The notes beneath the pieces were generated by a model that saw only the letters and a list, made by a program, of their open reading frames with translations, was not told the origin of the DNA and did no database searches. Of a stretch of 13,190 nt of DNA, positions 1 to 6,959 are shown one piece after another. Numbering within the stretch: position 1 is the first letter of the stretch; the number at the start of each line of letters is the position of its first letter. The DNA is from an uncultured Gemella sp. (GTDB lineage: Bacteria; Bacillota; Bacilli; Staphylococcales; Gemellaceae), in the NCBI GenBank assembly GCA_938038035.1, contig CALHQV010000267.1, positions 1 through 13,190 of the forward strand, read 5' to 3'. A program made the position numbers and the translations under genes.

Positions 1-365
1 TCTTCAGTTAAATCATCGAAAATCTTTTTAGTATTTATTTTATGGATAGGGAAAATATCATCCATTAATTTTTCTCCTATTTTAGTTAACTTAATGTAAG
101 TTACTCTTTTATCCTTTTGGCTAATCTTTCTATTAACATATCCTTTTTTTTCAAGGTTATCGACAACGTATGTTGCACTTCCACTAGCAAGTAATATTCT
201 ATCACGTATTTCTTGAATACTCTTCTCACCTTTACTATATAGAAATTCCATAACAGAAAATTCAGTCGCATTTATTGGATAATTCTTTAAAGTTTTCTTT
301 AAATCACCTACTAATAAATTACTTGCTCTCATAATTCCAATAACAGCTTTAAACTCATTATTCAT
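1..365 (-). CDS. mhqR: MarR-family regulator, MhqR-like (C-terminus cut off by window edge)
   Basis: About 121 codons are visible, read from ATG at 365; the C-terminal end lies outside the window, and family members are usually about 140-150 residues. The start is set by an AGGAG ribosome binding site at 373-377, 7 nt upstream. The protein has the winged-helix layout of MarR dimers. A conserved segment NATEFSVMEFLYSKG precedes the recognition helix (LLASGSATYVVDNLEKKG), and the wing follows (DKRVTYIKLTKIGEKLMDD). This wording, including LLASGS.TYVVD, closely matches what I recall of Bacillus and Staphylococcus MhqR (YkvE), a repressor released by quinones and other electrophiles. The operator just upstream supports that reading and implies autorepression. 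No ring-cleavage dioxygenase or nitroreductase target genes are visible here, so any regulon would lie elsewhere. MarR family membership is secure; the MhqR subfamily is probable. Confidence 0.82.
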   Translation of the reverse strand, partial: MNNEFKAVIGIMRASNLLVGDLKKTLKNYPINATEFSVMEFLYSKGEKSIQEIRDRILLASGSATYVVDNLEKKGYVNRKISQKDKRVTYIKLTKIGEKLMDDIFPIHKINTKKIFDDLTE

Positions 366-408
366 AAGGATTCTCCTACTTTTATTATATACATATTTAT
401 ATCGCAAT

Positions 409-426
409 TATCTCGAATATGAGATA
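409..426. promoter_or_regulatory. MhqR-type operator palindrome
   Basis: TATCTCGAATATGAGATA is an imperfect 18-bp inverted repeat. The outer arms extend it to AATTATCTC / GAGATAATT at 406-429. It directly abuts the -10 element of the MhqR-like gene, where a bound dimer would cover the transcription start. It differs at only the two central-right positions from the MhqR box as I remember it (TATCTCGAATTCGAGATA). The match is from memory, not from a search. Confidence 0.75.
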
Positions 427-455
427 ATTATACTTCATTAACTTTACATTGTCAA
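427..455 (-). promoter_or_regulatory. Sigma-A promoter of the MhqR-like gene
   Basis: On the minus strand, TTGACA (450-455) is followed after exactly 17 nt by TATAAT (427-432). Both hexamers match the consensus. Transcription would start near 420, inside the adjoining palindrome, giving a leader of about 55 nt before the ATG at 365. Confidence 0.85.
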
Positions 456-468
456 AGAAATAATATTA

Positions 469-502
469 AAAGACATCTAGAGAGAAATCTCTAAATGCCT
501 TT
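469..502 (-). terminator. Intrinsic terminator of the MarR-ABC operon
   Basis: A 15-bp stem with two G-U pairs (arms 469-483 and 488-502) closes a 4-nt loop. It starts 4 nt after the stop codon of the second ABC gene. The downstream T-rich stretch is imperfect (TTTTAATATTATTT), so termination may be less than complete. Any read-through would run into the MhqR-like gene. Confidence 0.75.
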
Positions 503-506
503 AATT

Positions 507-2297
507 TTATTCTGCAAATTGACTTTGATATAATTCTGAATAGAAACCTTTTTGTTCTAATAGTTCATCATGGTTACCTTGTTCAATAATATCTCCATCT
601 TTTAATACTAATATTTTATCTGCATTTCTAATTGTTGATAAACGGTGAGCGATAACAAATGTAGTACGCCCCTCCATAAGTTTATTCATAGCTTTTTGAA
701 TTAATACTTCTGTACGTGTATCTACACTTGAAGTTGCCTCGTCAAGAATTAGTATCGGTTTATCAGCAAGAATCGCACGAGCTATTGTTAATAATTGCTT
801 TTGTCCTTGAGAAATATTTGAAGCATCTTCATTTAATTCCATATTATAACCACCTGGTAAAGTTTTAATAAAGTGGTGAATATGAGCTGCTTTAGCCGCT
901 TCTATTACTTCTTCATCTGTAGCATCTAAACGACCATAACGAAGATTTTCCATTATCGTTCCTTTAAATAACCATGTATCTTGTAGTACCATTGTGAAGT
1001 AAGAACGCAATTCGGATCTATCAAGTTTAGAAATATCTTTTCCATCAATATAGATATTTCCTCCATTAATATCATAGAATCTCATAAGAAGTTTAATCAT
1101 CGTTGTTTTACCTGCACCTGTTGGACCAACGATAGCAACCATCTCTCCTTTTTTAACATCACTAGTAAAGTTTTTAATAATTATTTGATCTTCTACATAT
1201 CCAAATTTTACTTTGTCGAATACTACATTACCTTCTTTGTTAGTAACTGTTTCAAGAACTTCTGCATTTTCTTCATCTTTAGCATCTAAGAACTCAAATA
1301 CTCTTTCACCAGCAGCTGCCATTTTTTGAATTTCTGACATAGACTGAGCTATTTGACCTATTGGTTGAGTAAAGTTTCTTATATATTGAATAAATGCTTG
1401 AATATCCCCTACACCAATAGTTCCTTTAGAAACTAATAATCCACCTGAGAATACAATACCAACATATCCAAGGTTACCAACAAAGTTAATTACTGGGAAC
1501 ATTAGTCCTGAGAAGAAGTTCGCTTTCCATGATGATGTATATAATTGGTTATTTTTATCATTGAATTCTTTAACACTTTTTTCTTTATAGTTAAATGCTG
1601 CAATAATATTTTGACCTGAAAAACTCTCTTCAACCTGTCCATTTACATCAGAAAGCATATCTTGTTGACTTTTGAAATATTTTTGACTCCATTTTGTTAT
1701 AGCACCTAGTAGTATTCCTGAAACAGGAATTAAAGCTAAAGCAATCAATGTCATTAGAGGACTTATTGTAAACATCATTACCAATACCCCTAATACCGTT
1801 GCAGTATTGGAAATTATCTGAGTAAAACTTTGGTTTAGGGATTGTCCTAATGTATCTACGTCATTAGTTACACGAGATAATGTCTCTCCTACTGTACGTT
1901 GTTCAAAATATCCCATTGGTAAAGTATTTATTTTCTTACTTATTTCTTTACGAATATCATATGTCATTTGTTGAGAAATATTACTCATCAACCATCCTTG
2001 AATAAACATAAACAGTGATGACAGTATGTATAAACCTAATACTGTTAGTAAAATTCCCGCTATTTTTTCAAAATTTATACTACCTTCATTGCTAATTTTG
2101 GCTACTAAACCTTCAAATAACTCAGTTGTTGCTTGTCCCATAATCTTAGGACCCACAATACCGAATAATGTACTTGCTAATGCAAAGAATACTATCAAAA
2201 TACTTGAAATTCTATACTGTGTAAACATCAATTTGATAATTCTTTTTAGCGTTCCAGAAAAATTATTGGCCTTTTCTATTTTTTGTTCTCTAGCCAT
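507..2297 (-). CDS. ABC exporter subunit B, catalytic-site half transporter
   Basis: This 596-residue half transporter joins six predicted membrane helices (about residues 30-320) to a C-terminal ATPase, the usual layout of multidrug or peptide exporters. The ATPase shows Walker A GPTGAGKT (391-398), Q-loop Q439, signature ISQGQ (495-499, degenerate; canonical LSGGQ), Walker B ILILDE (515-520) with the catalytic Glu520, and switch His551. It supplies the catalytic Glu and His but a defective signature, the complement of its partner, which points to a heterodimer with one working ATP site. The start at 2297 has AAGGAGG upstream and overlaps the end of the partner gene by 8 nt. An ATG 17 codons earlier lies within the partner gene and lacks that context. 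The substrate cannot be read from sequence. EfrCD, BmrCD and RcrPQ are functional analogues to compare. Confidence 0.93.
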   Translation of the reverse strand: MAREQKIEKANNFSGTLKRIIKLMFTQYRISSILIVFFALASTLFGIVGPKIMGQATTELFEGLVAKISNEGSINFEKIAGILLTVLGLYILSSLFMFIQGWLMSNISQQMTYDIRKEISKKINTLPMGYFEQRTVGETLSRVTNDVDTLGQSLNQSFTQIISNTATVLGVLVMMFTISPLMTLIALALIPVSGILLGAITKWSQKYFKSQQDMLSDVNGQVEESFSGQNIIAAFNYKEKSVKEFNDKNNQLYTSSWKANFFSGLMFPVINFVGNLGYVGIVFSGGLLVSKGTIGVGDIQAFIQYIRNFTQPIGQIAQSMSEIQKMAAAGERVFEFLDAKDEENAEVLETVTNKEGNVVFDKVKFGYVEDQIIIKNFTSDVKKGEMVAIVGPTGAGKTTMIKLLMRFYDINGGNIYIDGKDISKLDRSELRSYFTMVLQDTWLFKGTIMENLRYGRLDATDEEVIEAAKAAHIHHFIKTLPGGYNMELNEDASNISQGQKQLLTIARAILADKPILILDEATSSVDTRTEVLIQKAMNKLMEGRTTFVIAHRLSTIRNADKILVLKDGDIIEQGNHDELLEQKGFYSELYQSQFAE

Positions 2298-4443
2298 GAT
2301 GTTTACCTCCTTTTCGTAATTCTTCTTCACTAAGTTGACTTTCTGCAATTTCTAAATATGTTGGACAAGTTTCTAGAAGTTCTTGGTGTTTTCCGATTCC
2401 AACTATTTTACCTTCATTCATTACGATAATCTTATCTGCATTTAAAATTGTTGCAATACGTTGTGCCACTATGATAGTAGTCACTCCTGCCATTTCTTCT
2501 CTTAATGTTTTTCTTAGTTTAACATCTGTTTTGTAATCTAATGCTGAAAAACTGTCATCGAAAAGAAGTATCTTAGGATTTTTTGCTAGCGCACGTGCAA
2601 TTGAAAGACGTTGTTTTTGTCCTCCTGATACGTTAGATCCTCCCTGTGAAATCTCACTATTAAATTTATCTTCTTTTTCATTAATAAATTCCATTGCTTG
2701 AGCAATTTCAGCAGCTTTTCTCATCTGTTCGTCAGTAATATTTTCATCAGCAAACTTAATATTTGATTCAATATTACCACTGAATAAAACTCCTTTTTGA
2801 GGAACAAATCCTAAAATGTCTCTTAATTTATTTAAACTAATATCTCGAATATTAACTCCATCAATTGAAATTTCACCTTCACTAGCATCGAAGTATCTTG
2901 GAATTAAGTGAAGCAACGTAGATTTACCACTTCCCGTACTTCCTATAATTGCAGTAGTTTTTCCAGCTTCCGCTTCAAAACTAATGTTACTAAGCACAGG
3001 ACTATCAGCTCCATCAAATGTAAAGCTAACATTATCAAATTTAAGTGTGCCTTTTACATCCTGAAGTTTACTATCATCAATTTTCTCACTATCCACAACA
3101 GTAACCTCTGTTTCCAGTACTTCATTAATACGACCAGCTGCAACTTCAGCACGAGGTAGTTGCATCATTAAGAATGTGAAGAATAAGAAAGACATTACTA
3201 TCTGCATTGTATAAGTTATAAACGCCATCATATCTCCAACTTGAATACTACCAGCATCAATATTTTTTCCTCCAACCCAGATTATTAATAGCGCAATACC
3301 ATTCATTATTAAAATAATCATTGGCATAAGAGCTGATAAAGTTCTATTGATGAAAAGTTGTTCATTTTTTAAAACTGTATTTTCTTTATCGAATCTTTCT
3401 TCTTCATATTTTTCACGACCAAAAACTCGAATTACAGAAATACCAGTTAATGCTTCACGAGTTACCAAGTTTACTCTATCAATCAGCTTTTGCATAATTT
3501 TAAACTTCGGCATTACTAAGAATGAAATTATTCCTAATGTTAAACCTAAGATACCTATACCTAATGCAATTATCCAAGTCATTCCAGTATCAGTTTGAGT
3601 AACTTTATAAACACCGTAAACTGCCATCATCGGCGCATATATTGCGATAAATAACATCATATTTAAAGCATTTTGAATTTGTTGAATATCGTTTGTACTT
3701 CTTGTAATTAATGAAGCTGTAGAAAATTTATCAATATCTTGTTTTGAAAATGAAAGTACTTTGTTATAAAGTTTTTCGCGTAAGTTATAAGCTATTTTCG
3801 AAGAAATTCTACTAGCTATGAAGTTCGAAATAACACTTCCAATACCTGAAATAAATGTTACGATTATCATCATTATTCCAACTTCTTTTAGATAATTTTT
3901 TCTAATCTCATTAGTATCAATTCCTACATTATTTCTATACTCTTCTTTAACATAACGAACTCCAGCTTGTTTTGTTATCATATCAGCTGAACTTCCTAAG
4001 TCACTAATTGTTTTATTCTTTTGTTCAATTAAACTATCTTTCTTAACTAATCCTAGTTTAACCCCTTCTGCTACCTTATCTAAATCTAAGTTTTCAGATT
4101 TTGCACCAGATACAACAGTCATAGCATTTTTAAATATATCATTTAGTTTACTACGTTCTTGATCACTAATACTATCAAGTTTGTACACATCACCATCTTT
4201 AGTATATTTAGCTGTGACTTTTTTAATTTCATCATCAGTCATAAACAATTGTAACTCTCTAAATGATTTTTCACTTATTTTTTCTGGTACAGCATCTTGG
4301 ATACCACTTTGTTGAATACCTTTATCGACAATATTACTCGTATATGTTGGAAGTGCTAACTCTGCTACAACACGAACTCCTAATATCGCAACTAAAAATA
4401 TCATTGGTACCAAGAAACCTTTTAAATATTTAATTAGTTTCAT
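2290..4443 (-). CDS. ABC exporter subunit A, degenerate-site half transporter with large extracellular insert
   Basis: This 717-residue half transporter is longer than the usual 570-600 residues. The extra length is a hydrophilic insert between the first and second membrane helices (about residues 40-185), which should face outside. The remaining membrane helices run to about residue 425. The ATPase has Walker A GSTGSGKST (501-509), Q-loop Q549, an intact signature VSGGQ (605-609), Walker B ILLFDD (625-630) with Asp630 where the catalytic Glu normally sits, and Gln661 in place of the switch His. These substitutions define the non-hydrolytic site of heterodimeric exporters. The ATG follows GGAGG and overlaps the regulator gene by 14 nt, which suggests translational coupling. 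I recall this long form with an extracellular loop from many Firmicute MarR-ABC-ABC operons. Its cargo is unknown. Confidence 0.93.
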   Translation of the reverse strand: MKLIKYLKGFLVPMIFLVAILGVRVVAELALPTYTSNIVDKGIQQSGIQDAVPEKISEKSFRELQLFMTDDEIKKVTAKYTKDGDVYKLDSISDQERSKLNDIFKNAMTVVSGAKSENLDLDKVAEGVKLGLVKKDSLIEQKNKTISDLGSSADMITKQAGVRYVKEEYRNNVGIDTNEIRKNYLKEVGIMMIIVTFISGIGSVISNFIASRISSKIAYNLREKLYNKVLSFSKQDIDKFSTASLITRSTNDIQQIQNALNMMLFIAIYAPMMAVYGVYKVTQTDTGMTWIIALGIGILGLTLGIISFLVMPKFKIMQKLIDRVNLVTREALTGISVIRVFGREKYEEERFDKENTVLKNEQLFINRTLSALMPMIILIMNGIALLIIWVGGKNIDAGSIQVGDMMAFITYTMQIVMSFLFFTFLMMQLPRAEVAAGRINEVLETEVTVVDSEKIDDSKLQDVKGTLKFDNVSFTFDGADSPVLSNISFEAEAGKTTAIIGSTGSGKSTLLHLIPRYFDASEGEISIDGVNIRDISLNKLRDILGFVPQKGVLFSGNIESNIKFADENITDEQMRKAAEIAQAMEFINEKEDKFNSEISQGGSNVSGGQKQRLSIARALAKNPKILLFDDSFSALDYKTDVKLRKTLREEMAGVTTIIVAQRIATILNADKIIVMNEGKIVGIGKHQELLETCPTYLEIAESQLSEEELRKGGKHHG

Positions 4444-4894
4444 TGTTTTCCTCCTTATCTTTTAGTTCTTCTCTTAATACTAGATTTGTTTTTGTTAATA
4501 ATATATTAAAAGCTTCCTTTTCTCTAGCATCGAATTTATCCCACATAGATTTAAACCAAGTTTCATAAGCTTTTCTATGTAATTCTATACATTCGACTCC
4601 TTTTTCAGATAAACTAAGATATTTTTTTCTTTTATCTTTTTCATCTGTACTTTGAACAACAAAATCTTTTTCTAGTAATTCACTTACAAGTGCTGTAACT
4701 CTAGGTTTTGTCACGTGTAGTTCTTCACCTAACTCCTGCATAGTAATTTTTCCTTTACAAGATAAAAATAACATTGCTTGAAATTCGGGTTTTCTATATG
4801 GTGTATCACTTTTCTTATGAAATCTTTTCATTATCAATCTAAATTCTTCCATCATATCCATTGCTTTATGGTATGAAATTTCCCCTATACTCAT
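4430..4894 (-). CDS. MarR-family regulator of the ABC exporter operon (RcrR-like)
   Basis: This 154-residue winged-helix protein belongs to the MarR family. The helix-turn-helix lies at about residues 50-85 (MQELGEELHVTKPRVTALVS) and the wing follows (DEKDKRKKYLSLSEKG). The C-terminal helix is very charged and ends KDKEENNETN. It is the first gene of a three-gene operon, has a strong AAGGAGG site upstream, and overlaps the next gene by 14 nt. The promoter carries two palindromes of the size MarR dimers bind, so autorepression, relieved by a ligand of the exporter, is the natural reading. The order MarR-ABC-ABC matches streptococcal rcrRPQ, where the locus also borders (p)ppGpp synthetase genes. 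Orthology is not proven. No cysteine lies in the recognition region, and the inducer is unknown. Confidence 0.9.
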   Translation of the reverse strand: MSIGEISYHKAMDMMEEFRLIMKRFHKKSDTPYRKPEFQAMLFLSCKGKITMQELGEELHVTKPRVTALVSELLEKDFVVQSTDEKDKRKKYLSLSEKGVECIELHRKAYETWFKSMWDKFDAREKEAFNILLTKTNLVLREELKDKEENNETN

Positions 4895-4917
4895 TTTCTA
4901 CCTCCTTTATCAAAAAA

Positions 4918-4957
4918 TAGTTCACAACATTAACTAATTAGTTAACCATGTTAACTA
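4918..4957. promoter_or_regulatory. Tandem MarR operator: two 19-bp inverted repeats 21 bp apart
   Basis: The proximal site is the perfect palindrome TAGTTAAC-CAT-GTTAACTA (4939-4957), sharing one base with the -10 element. The distal site is the imperfect TAGTTCAC-AAC-ATTAACTA (4918-4936). Their centres lie 21 bp apart, two helical turns, so two dimers would sit on the same DNA face. A third perfect palindrome, TTAACTAATTAGTTAA (4930-4945), bridges the inner half-sites. The likely binder is the MarR protein encoded 24 nt downstream. Confidence 0.8.
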
Positions 4958-4985
4958 TTATATTTTATTTTATGTCCTTAGTCAA
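4957..4985 (-). promoter_or_regulatory. Sigma-A promoter of the MarR-ABC-ABC operon
   Basis: TTGACT (4980-4985) and TATAAT (4957-4962) lie on the minus strand with a 17-nt spacer. The start of transcription is expected near 4950, inside the operator sites. The leader to the ATG at 4894 is about 55 nt. Confidence 0.87.
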
Positions 4986-5008
4986 TAGATAATTAAATTA
5001 TTTCAATA

Positions 5009-5049
5009 AAAAAAGATTAATCTAGAATTTTTCTAGATTAATCTTTTTT
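5009..5049 (-). terminator. Strong intrinsic terminator of the relA-dtd-lytH-like operon
   Basis: A perfect 14-bp stem (5014-5027 with 5031-5044) closes a 3-nt loop and is flanked by A5 and T5 runs that extend the pairing. On the minus strand it ends in a run of seven T. It begins directly after the stop codon at 5051. Its symmetry would also stop plus-strand transcription. Confidence 0.92.
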
Positions 5050-5050
5050 C

Positions 5051-6496
5051 CTATTTACTAAACACCCATGCTTGAGCAAGGTTATTTTTTATATCATTTT
5101 CTGTAAAACCATTATAACTTGTAAGTTTAACATCATCGTCATTCGGATCGTTGATATAGAATTTATCGTCTTCAAATCCACGAATCACTTTATATGTTAC
5201 TCTATCTCCAAATACTCCAGATTTTAGTCTAACAAGTATAGGTTTATTATCTCTTAAGGCATTTTCTAAGTTTTCTACTAATTTATCAGTTTCAATACGT
5301 TCAACTTTAAGGTTATATTTTTCAGCAAAAGCTGTAATAATCGTAGGTTGAGTTCCTTGATTTCTGATATAGTACTTATTACCAGCCCAAGAAGCAAGCT
5401 CTTCTACAGTTGCTTCATCTTTACCGATATATTTTGCAATCATCGCTAGTGAGATAATAGCGTCACCATTATCCTCAATTGTTTTCTTGCCATCAAGACC
5501 ATATGCTATATTTTTATATGCATCTTGTTTCATATAATACATAGGAACAGAAAGTCCTTTTTGTGGTAAGTTAAGTAACTGTTCTTTTCGTTTTGCATTA
5601 TAATTATCAATATTGATTAAATAATATAAGTATCCCTCTACACCATCTTTTAGAGATTCGATAAATTGTTTATTAGTTATTTCATTATTTAATAAATCAA
5701 CATCAATTTTATTTCCTATATTAGCCGAGATTAATCTTACCTGAGGTAATTTATCACTTAATTGAGGGAAATTTGCCTGTTTCTCAGATGATGATATTTT
5801 CGAAATATAGTGTTCAGAAAGATTTTTTTCAATACTTCTTGCTACAATAGATGATTCTTGTGTTCCATAGTATACTTTTACACCAAAAACTTCTTTGTTG
5901 CTGTCATTATTAGTATCAATATCAATTAACATTTCTACTGAGTTTTCTGCAGCAATTTTTAGAATATCTTCTTTTGACGGATACGAATCGTCATTATCTC
6001 TAGTTAATATTACTTTTATTCCGTCTTTTTCTAATGTCTCTTTTAACTGTTTAGCTAGTTTTAAATTATAAGCTTTAGAAGATATTCCTTTATAATCAAC
6101 ATTCTCTTCTTGTGAATTAACAGGATTCAGTAAGACTGAATAAGAAGTCAATTTTTCCTTATTTTGATCTTCAGGGCTTTTCTGACCAGTTCCTAAAATA
6201 CTCCAACCTGGTATCCATCCCACAAAACTATCTTTAGTTTTAACTTCATACCAAGTTTCAGATTTACTTAACATTTCAACATTATCTCCAGCTGTCACTT
6301 TTTTTAGTGTTGGATAAGTATCATCTGGTCCTGTTCTAATTTCAATTTCTTTTGCAATAGTAATATTATTTTCAGAATTAGGTGATAAATTCATTTTTTC
6401 ACCTATATATGTTACTACGCCTCCTACAACAAGTACTAACAACAGTATAGATATTACGAATAATATTCCATTCTTATTTCTTCTTTTTATTCTCAT
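5051..6496 (-). CDS. LytH-like membrane-anchored cell-wall protein: SH3b, degenerate amidase_3 and degenerate C39-like domains
   Basis: This 481-residue protein has a basic N-terminus, one membrane anchor (about 11-31), an SH3b domain (about 45-100, with IEIRTGPDDTYP and GWIPGW), an amidase_3-like region (about 118-293) and a C39-like region (about 310-480). The SH3b wording and the position after dtd match staphylococcal LytH, a zinc amidase of about 290 residues that trims stem peptides. The zinc residues appear lost. The His of DPGHGG aligns with Asn127, the Glu ligand with Ser140, the His of SIHN/SIHAN with Asp194, and the catalytic Glu near the end with Ile256. In the C39-like part, Gln324 and the NDP motif (449-451) remain, but the Cys aligns with Asp345 and the His with Thr434. 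Alignments are by eye. The start lies 2 nt after dtd, with AGGAAA inside dtd. The likely role is peptidoglycan binding or regulation at the membrane surface rather than hydrolysis. Confidence 0.85.
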   Translation of the reverse strand: MRIKRRNKNGILFVISILLLVLVVGGVVTYIGEKMNLSPNSENNITIAKEIEIRTGPDDTYPTLKKVTAGDNVEMLSKSETWYEVKTKDSFVGWIPGWSILGTGQKSPEDQNKEKLTSYSVLLNPVNSQEENVDYKGISSKAYNLKLAKQLKETLEKDGIKVILTRDNDDSYPSKEDILKIAAENSVEMLIDIDTNNDSNKEVFGVKVYYGTQESSIVARSIEKNLSEHYISKISSSEKQANFPQLSDKLPQVRLISANIGNKIDVDLLNNEITNKQFIESLKDGVEGYLYYLINIDNYNAKRKEQLLNLPQKGLSVPMYYMKQDAYKNIAYGLDGKKTIEDNGDAIISLAMIAKYIGKDEATVEELASWAGNKYYIRNQGTQPTIITAFAEKYNLKVERIETDKLVENLENALRDNKPILVRLKSGVFGDRVTYKVIRGFEDDKFYINDPNDDDVKLTSYNGFTENDIKNNLAQAWVFSK

Positions 6497-6498
6497 AA

Positions 6499-6951
6499 TT
6501 AATTTCCTGCTGATAGTTTTTCGTAAACAATAGTAATCGGTCCATCGTTAACAATATTAACTTCCATCATTGTTTGAAAAATACCAGTCTCTACTGTTAC
6601 ACCTTCTTCTCTCAAAAATTCATTAAATTTTTCATATAATTCATTAGCTTTTTCTGCTCCAGCAGCACTTGTAAAACTTGGTCTATTACCTTTTTTTGTA
6701 TCTGCATATAAAGTAAATTGTGAAACTGATAAAATGCTTCCTCCAACATCTTTTAGACTCAGGTTGATCTTGTCATTTTCATCTTCAAATAAACGTGCTT
6801 GTGCCACCTTTTTTGCTAAATATTTTGCATCTTCCTCTGTAGATTCTTTATGAACTCCAACTAAAAGACAGTATCCTTTATCAATACTACCCACAACTTT
6901 ATTATCAACACTTACACTAGCTTTTTTTACTTTTTGTAGTATGATTTTCAT
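6499..6951 (-). CDS. dtd: D-aminoacyl-tRNA deacylase
   Basis: At 150 residues the protein has the normal length of Dtd, a cytoplasmic dimer that removes D-amino acids (and mischarged glycine) from tRNA. The two defining motifs are present: SQFT at 77-80 (in SVSQFTLYAD) and the Gly-cisPro motif GPIT at 137-140 (in NDGPIT). The ATG at 6951 has AGGTGG upstream, overlapping the relA stop codon, and only 8 nt separate the genes. The next gene starts 2 nt after its stop. relA-dtd adjacency is common in Bacillota, and cotranscription from the relA promoter is expected. All key residues look intact. Confidence 0.97.
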   Translation of the reverse strand: MKIILQKVKKASVSVDNKVVGSIDKGYCLLVGVHKESTEEDAKYLAKKVAQARLFEDENDKINLSLKDVGGSILSVSQFTLYADTKKGNRPSFTSAAGAEKANELYEKFNEFLREEGVTVETGIFQTMMEVNIVNDGPITIVYEKLSAGN

Positions 6952-6959
6952 ATATCCAC

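Noticed and set aside
2026..2319. Plus-strand open frames inside the minus-strand genes (also 2908-3159, 3347-3598, 7531-7725, 10249-10431, 12165-12416, 12891-13085)
   Set aside because: All are antisense to clear genes, lack family resemblance and ribosome binding sites, and have low-complexity composition typical of shadow frames.
2298..2348. Upstream ATG extending the second ABC subunit by 17 residues
   Set aside because: It lies inside the partner gene. The ATG at 2297 has AAGGAGG at good spacing and the usual 8-nt overlap.
4930..4945. TTAACTAATTAGTTAA as a zinc-responsive AdcR box
   Set aside because: The AdcR site is TTAACYRGTTAA with a 2-nt centre; here the spacing is longer. The neighbouring regulator and 19-bp repeats explain the sequence better.
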